Assembly (NCBI GenBank): GCA_008711295.1
Contig: VUYV01000089.1
Coordinates: 3,362,960 to 3,426,959 of the forward strand
Length of the DNA: 64,000 nucleotides
Direction: 5' to 3'
Source of the DNA: Anarhynchus alexandrinus
Lineage: Eukaryota; Chordata; Aves; Charadriiformes; Charadriidae
Under the pieces are notes generated by a model that saw nothing but the letters and a program-made list of their open reading frames with translations, made no database searches and had not been told where the DNA came from. Positions 63,514 through 64,000 of the stretch are shown piece after piece. How positions within the stretch are numbered: the first letter of the stretch is position 1; every line of letters begins with the position of its first letter. Both the position numbers and the translations under genes were made by a program.

Positions 63514-63831
63514 AGCGATAAAGGAAAGGTCTGGATCACCATGCTGGGTTCTGGCGACGTTTCAGGTCCAGTTCCTTCGAATGGTGGGTGCACAGAAGGC
63601 TCCTCGTGTTTGTGTCTTTTCTAGACTAGCCCCTGCCCCTCGATCACACCAGTCACACCGCTCGAGGACTTATGTAACTCTCGATCGGTTGTGAGCTTCT
63701 TGCAAGCCCCGTTTTGGAGTTGTCCTGTTAAGCAACATGGGACTGCACATCCTCCCACACGCCCTCCGTGTCCTGTGCTGGCCAACATTAACTTTTTCAG
63801 TCTCTCACACATGTGCAGTCTGTAGTTCTTA

Positions 63832-63844
63832 GAACTTTCTAGAA
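63832..63844. promoter_or_regulatory. heat-shock-element-like motif in LTR U3
   Basis: GAA-CT-TTC-TA-GAA is three perfect inverted nGAAn units at the canonical spacing for heat shock factor binding. A fourth TTC at 63826-63828 is one base out of register. Function is inferred only from the pattern. Confidence 0.4.
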
Positions 63845-64000
63845 GGGGGGGTGGGGGGAGAGTACTAGTGCATCTTTTCCAACTGCACCTTATCTTGTTA
63901 ATGTGGTAACATGTCTTTTCTTCTGCTGAGTGTTTGAGACATTAACCCTTTAAGCCTCTTACAACCCTTCCTAGAGATATTCCTAAAGGAATCACATGAA

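Larger units (their letters stand above)
63141..63941 (-). mobile_element. retroviral LTR on the minus strand (U3 end uncertain)
   Basis: Read on the minus strand, the segment ends in U5 '...ggaccccagaaca' at 63141. Before that it has an AATAAA signal (63253-63258), a TATA-like 'ctttatagata' (63315-63325), a long pyrimidine tract, and GC-richer U3. The spacing (TATA to AATAAA about 60 bp, then about 110 bp to the terminal CA) is a normal U3-R-U5 layout. No primer-binding site adjoins the U5 end on the plus-strand left side, so it is a solo LTR or the 3' LTR of a provirus continuing beyond the window. The U3 start could be TG at 63941 or at 63872. It is unrelated in sequence to the other LTRs here. 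Confidence 0.7.

Noticed and set aside
63318..63593. 91-codon minus frame rich in Ser, Phe and Leu
   Set aside because: Translation of the purine microsatellite.
1..64000. CRISPR arrays, tRNA, rRNA, bacterial operons, integrons
   Set aside because: No regular spacer-repeat array, no cloverleaf with canonical boxes noticed, and the whole window is vertebrate-type DNA with CR1 and LTR elements.

Overview
The window looks like intergenic or deep intronic DNA from a bird, probably a neoavian. The evidence is several CR1-type LINE retrotransposons ending in the avian 3' signature (repeats of 'attctatg' or 'attccgtg') and two copies of an avian endogenous-retrovirus LTR with the terminus 'ccaccaca'. 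The background is AT-rich, and no long intact host reading frame is present. Nearly all open frames are under 140 codons. The longest frames (204, 227 and 236 codons) belong to decayed CR1 ORF2. I see no bacterial operon, CRISPR array, tRNA or rRNA gene.

Layout, left to right. Bases 1-933 hold a broken retroviral envelope-like remnant, followed by a probable LTR (about 1090-2168) with a TATA box and poly(A) signal. An unassigned GC-rich island lies at 3595-3915. Bases 7060-8950 hold a 5'-truncated CR1 whose internal blocks are out of canonical order. Bases 9800-12491 hold a second, much more complete CR1 of another subfamily that keeps most of the endonuclease and the whole reverse transcriptase, broken by two stops and two frameshifts. 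An exon-like segment with a strong splice acceptor lies near 14192. A CR1 tail sits at 19874-20267. A 156-bp segment from 21808-21963 is copied almost perfectly at 23314-23469, where it is flanked by a 10-bp direct repeat. From about 23.5 to 42.3 kb I found only AT-rich unique sequence with minor tandem repeats and one ambiguous base (N at 30881).

In the right third there is a complete solo-type LTR (42364-43479), two short CR1 tails (about 45500-45923 and 48576-48680), and a partial older copy of the same LTR (49213-50062). After that comes AT-rich sequence with a few exon-like or palindromic signals, including an open minus-strand segment at 61935-62300 that could be a terminal coding exon. 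The window ends in a minus-strand retroviral LTR (from 63141) carrying TATA, AATAAA, a long purine microsatellite and a perfect heat-shock-element pattern.

There is no set of genes here that work together. What can be read is mainly the insertion and decay history of retroelements. I did not find convincing evidence of a new biological system. The best leads are the templated 156-bp duplication, the shuffled CR1, and the possible exons near 62 kb and 14 kb.
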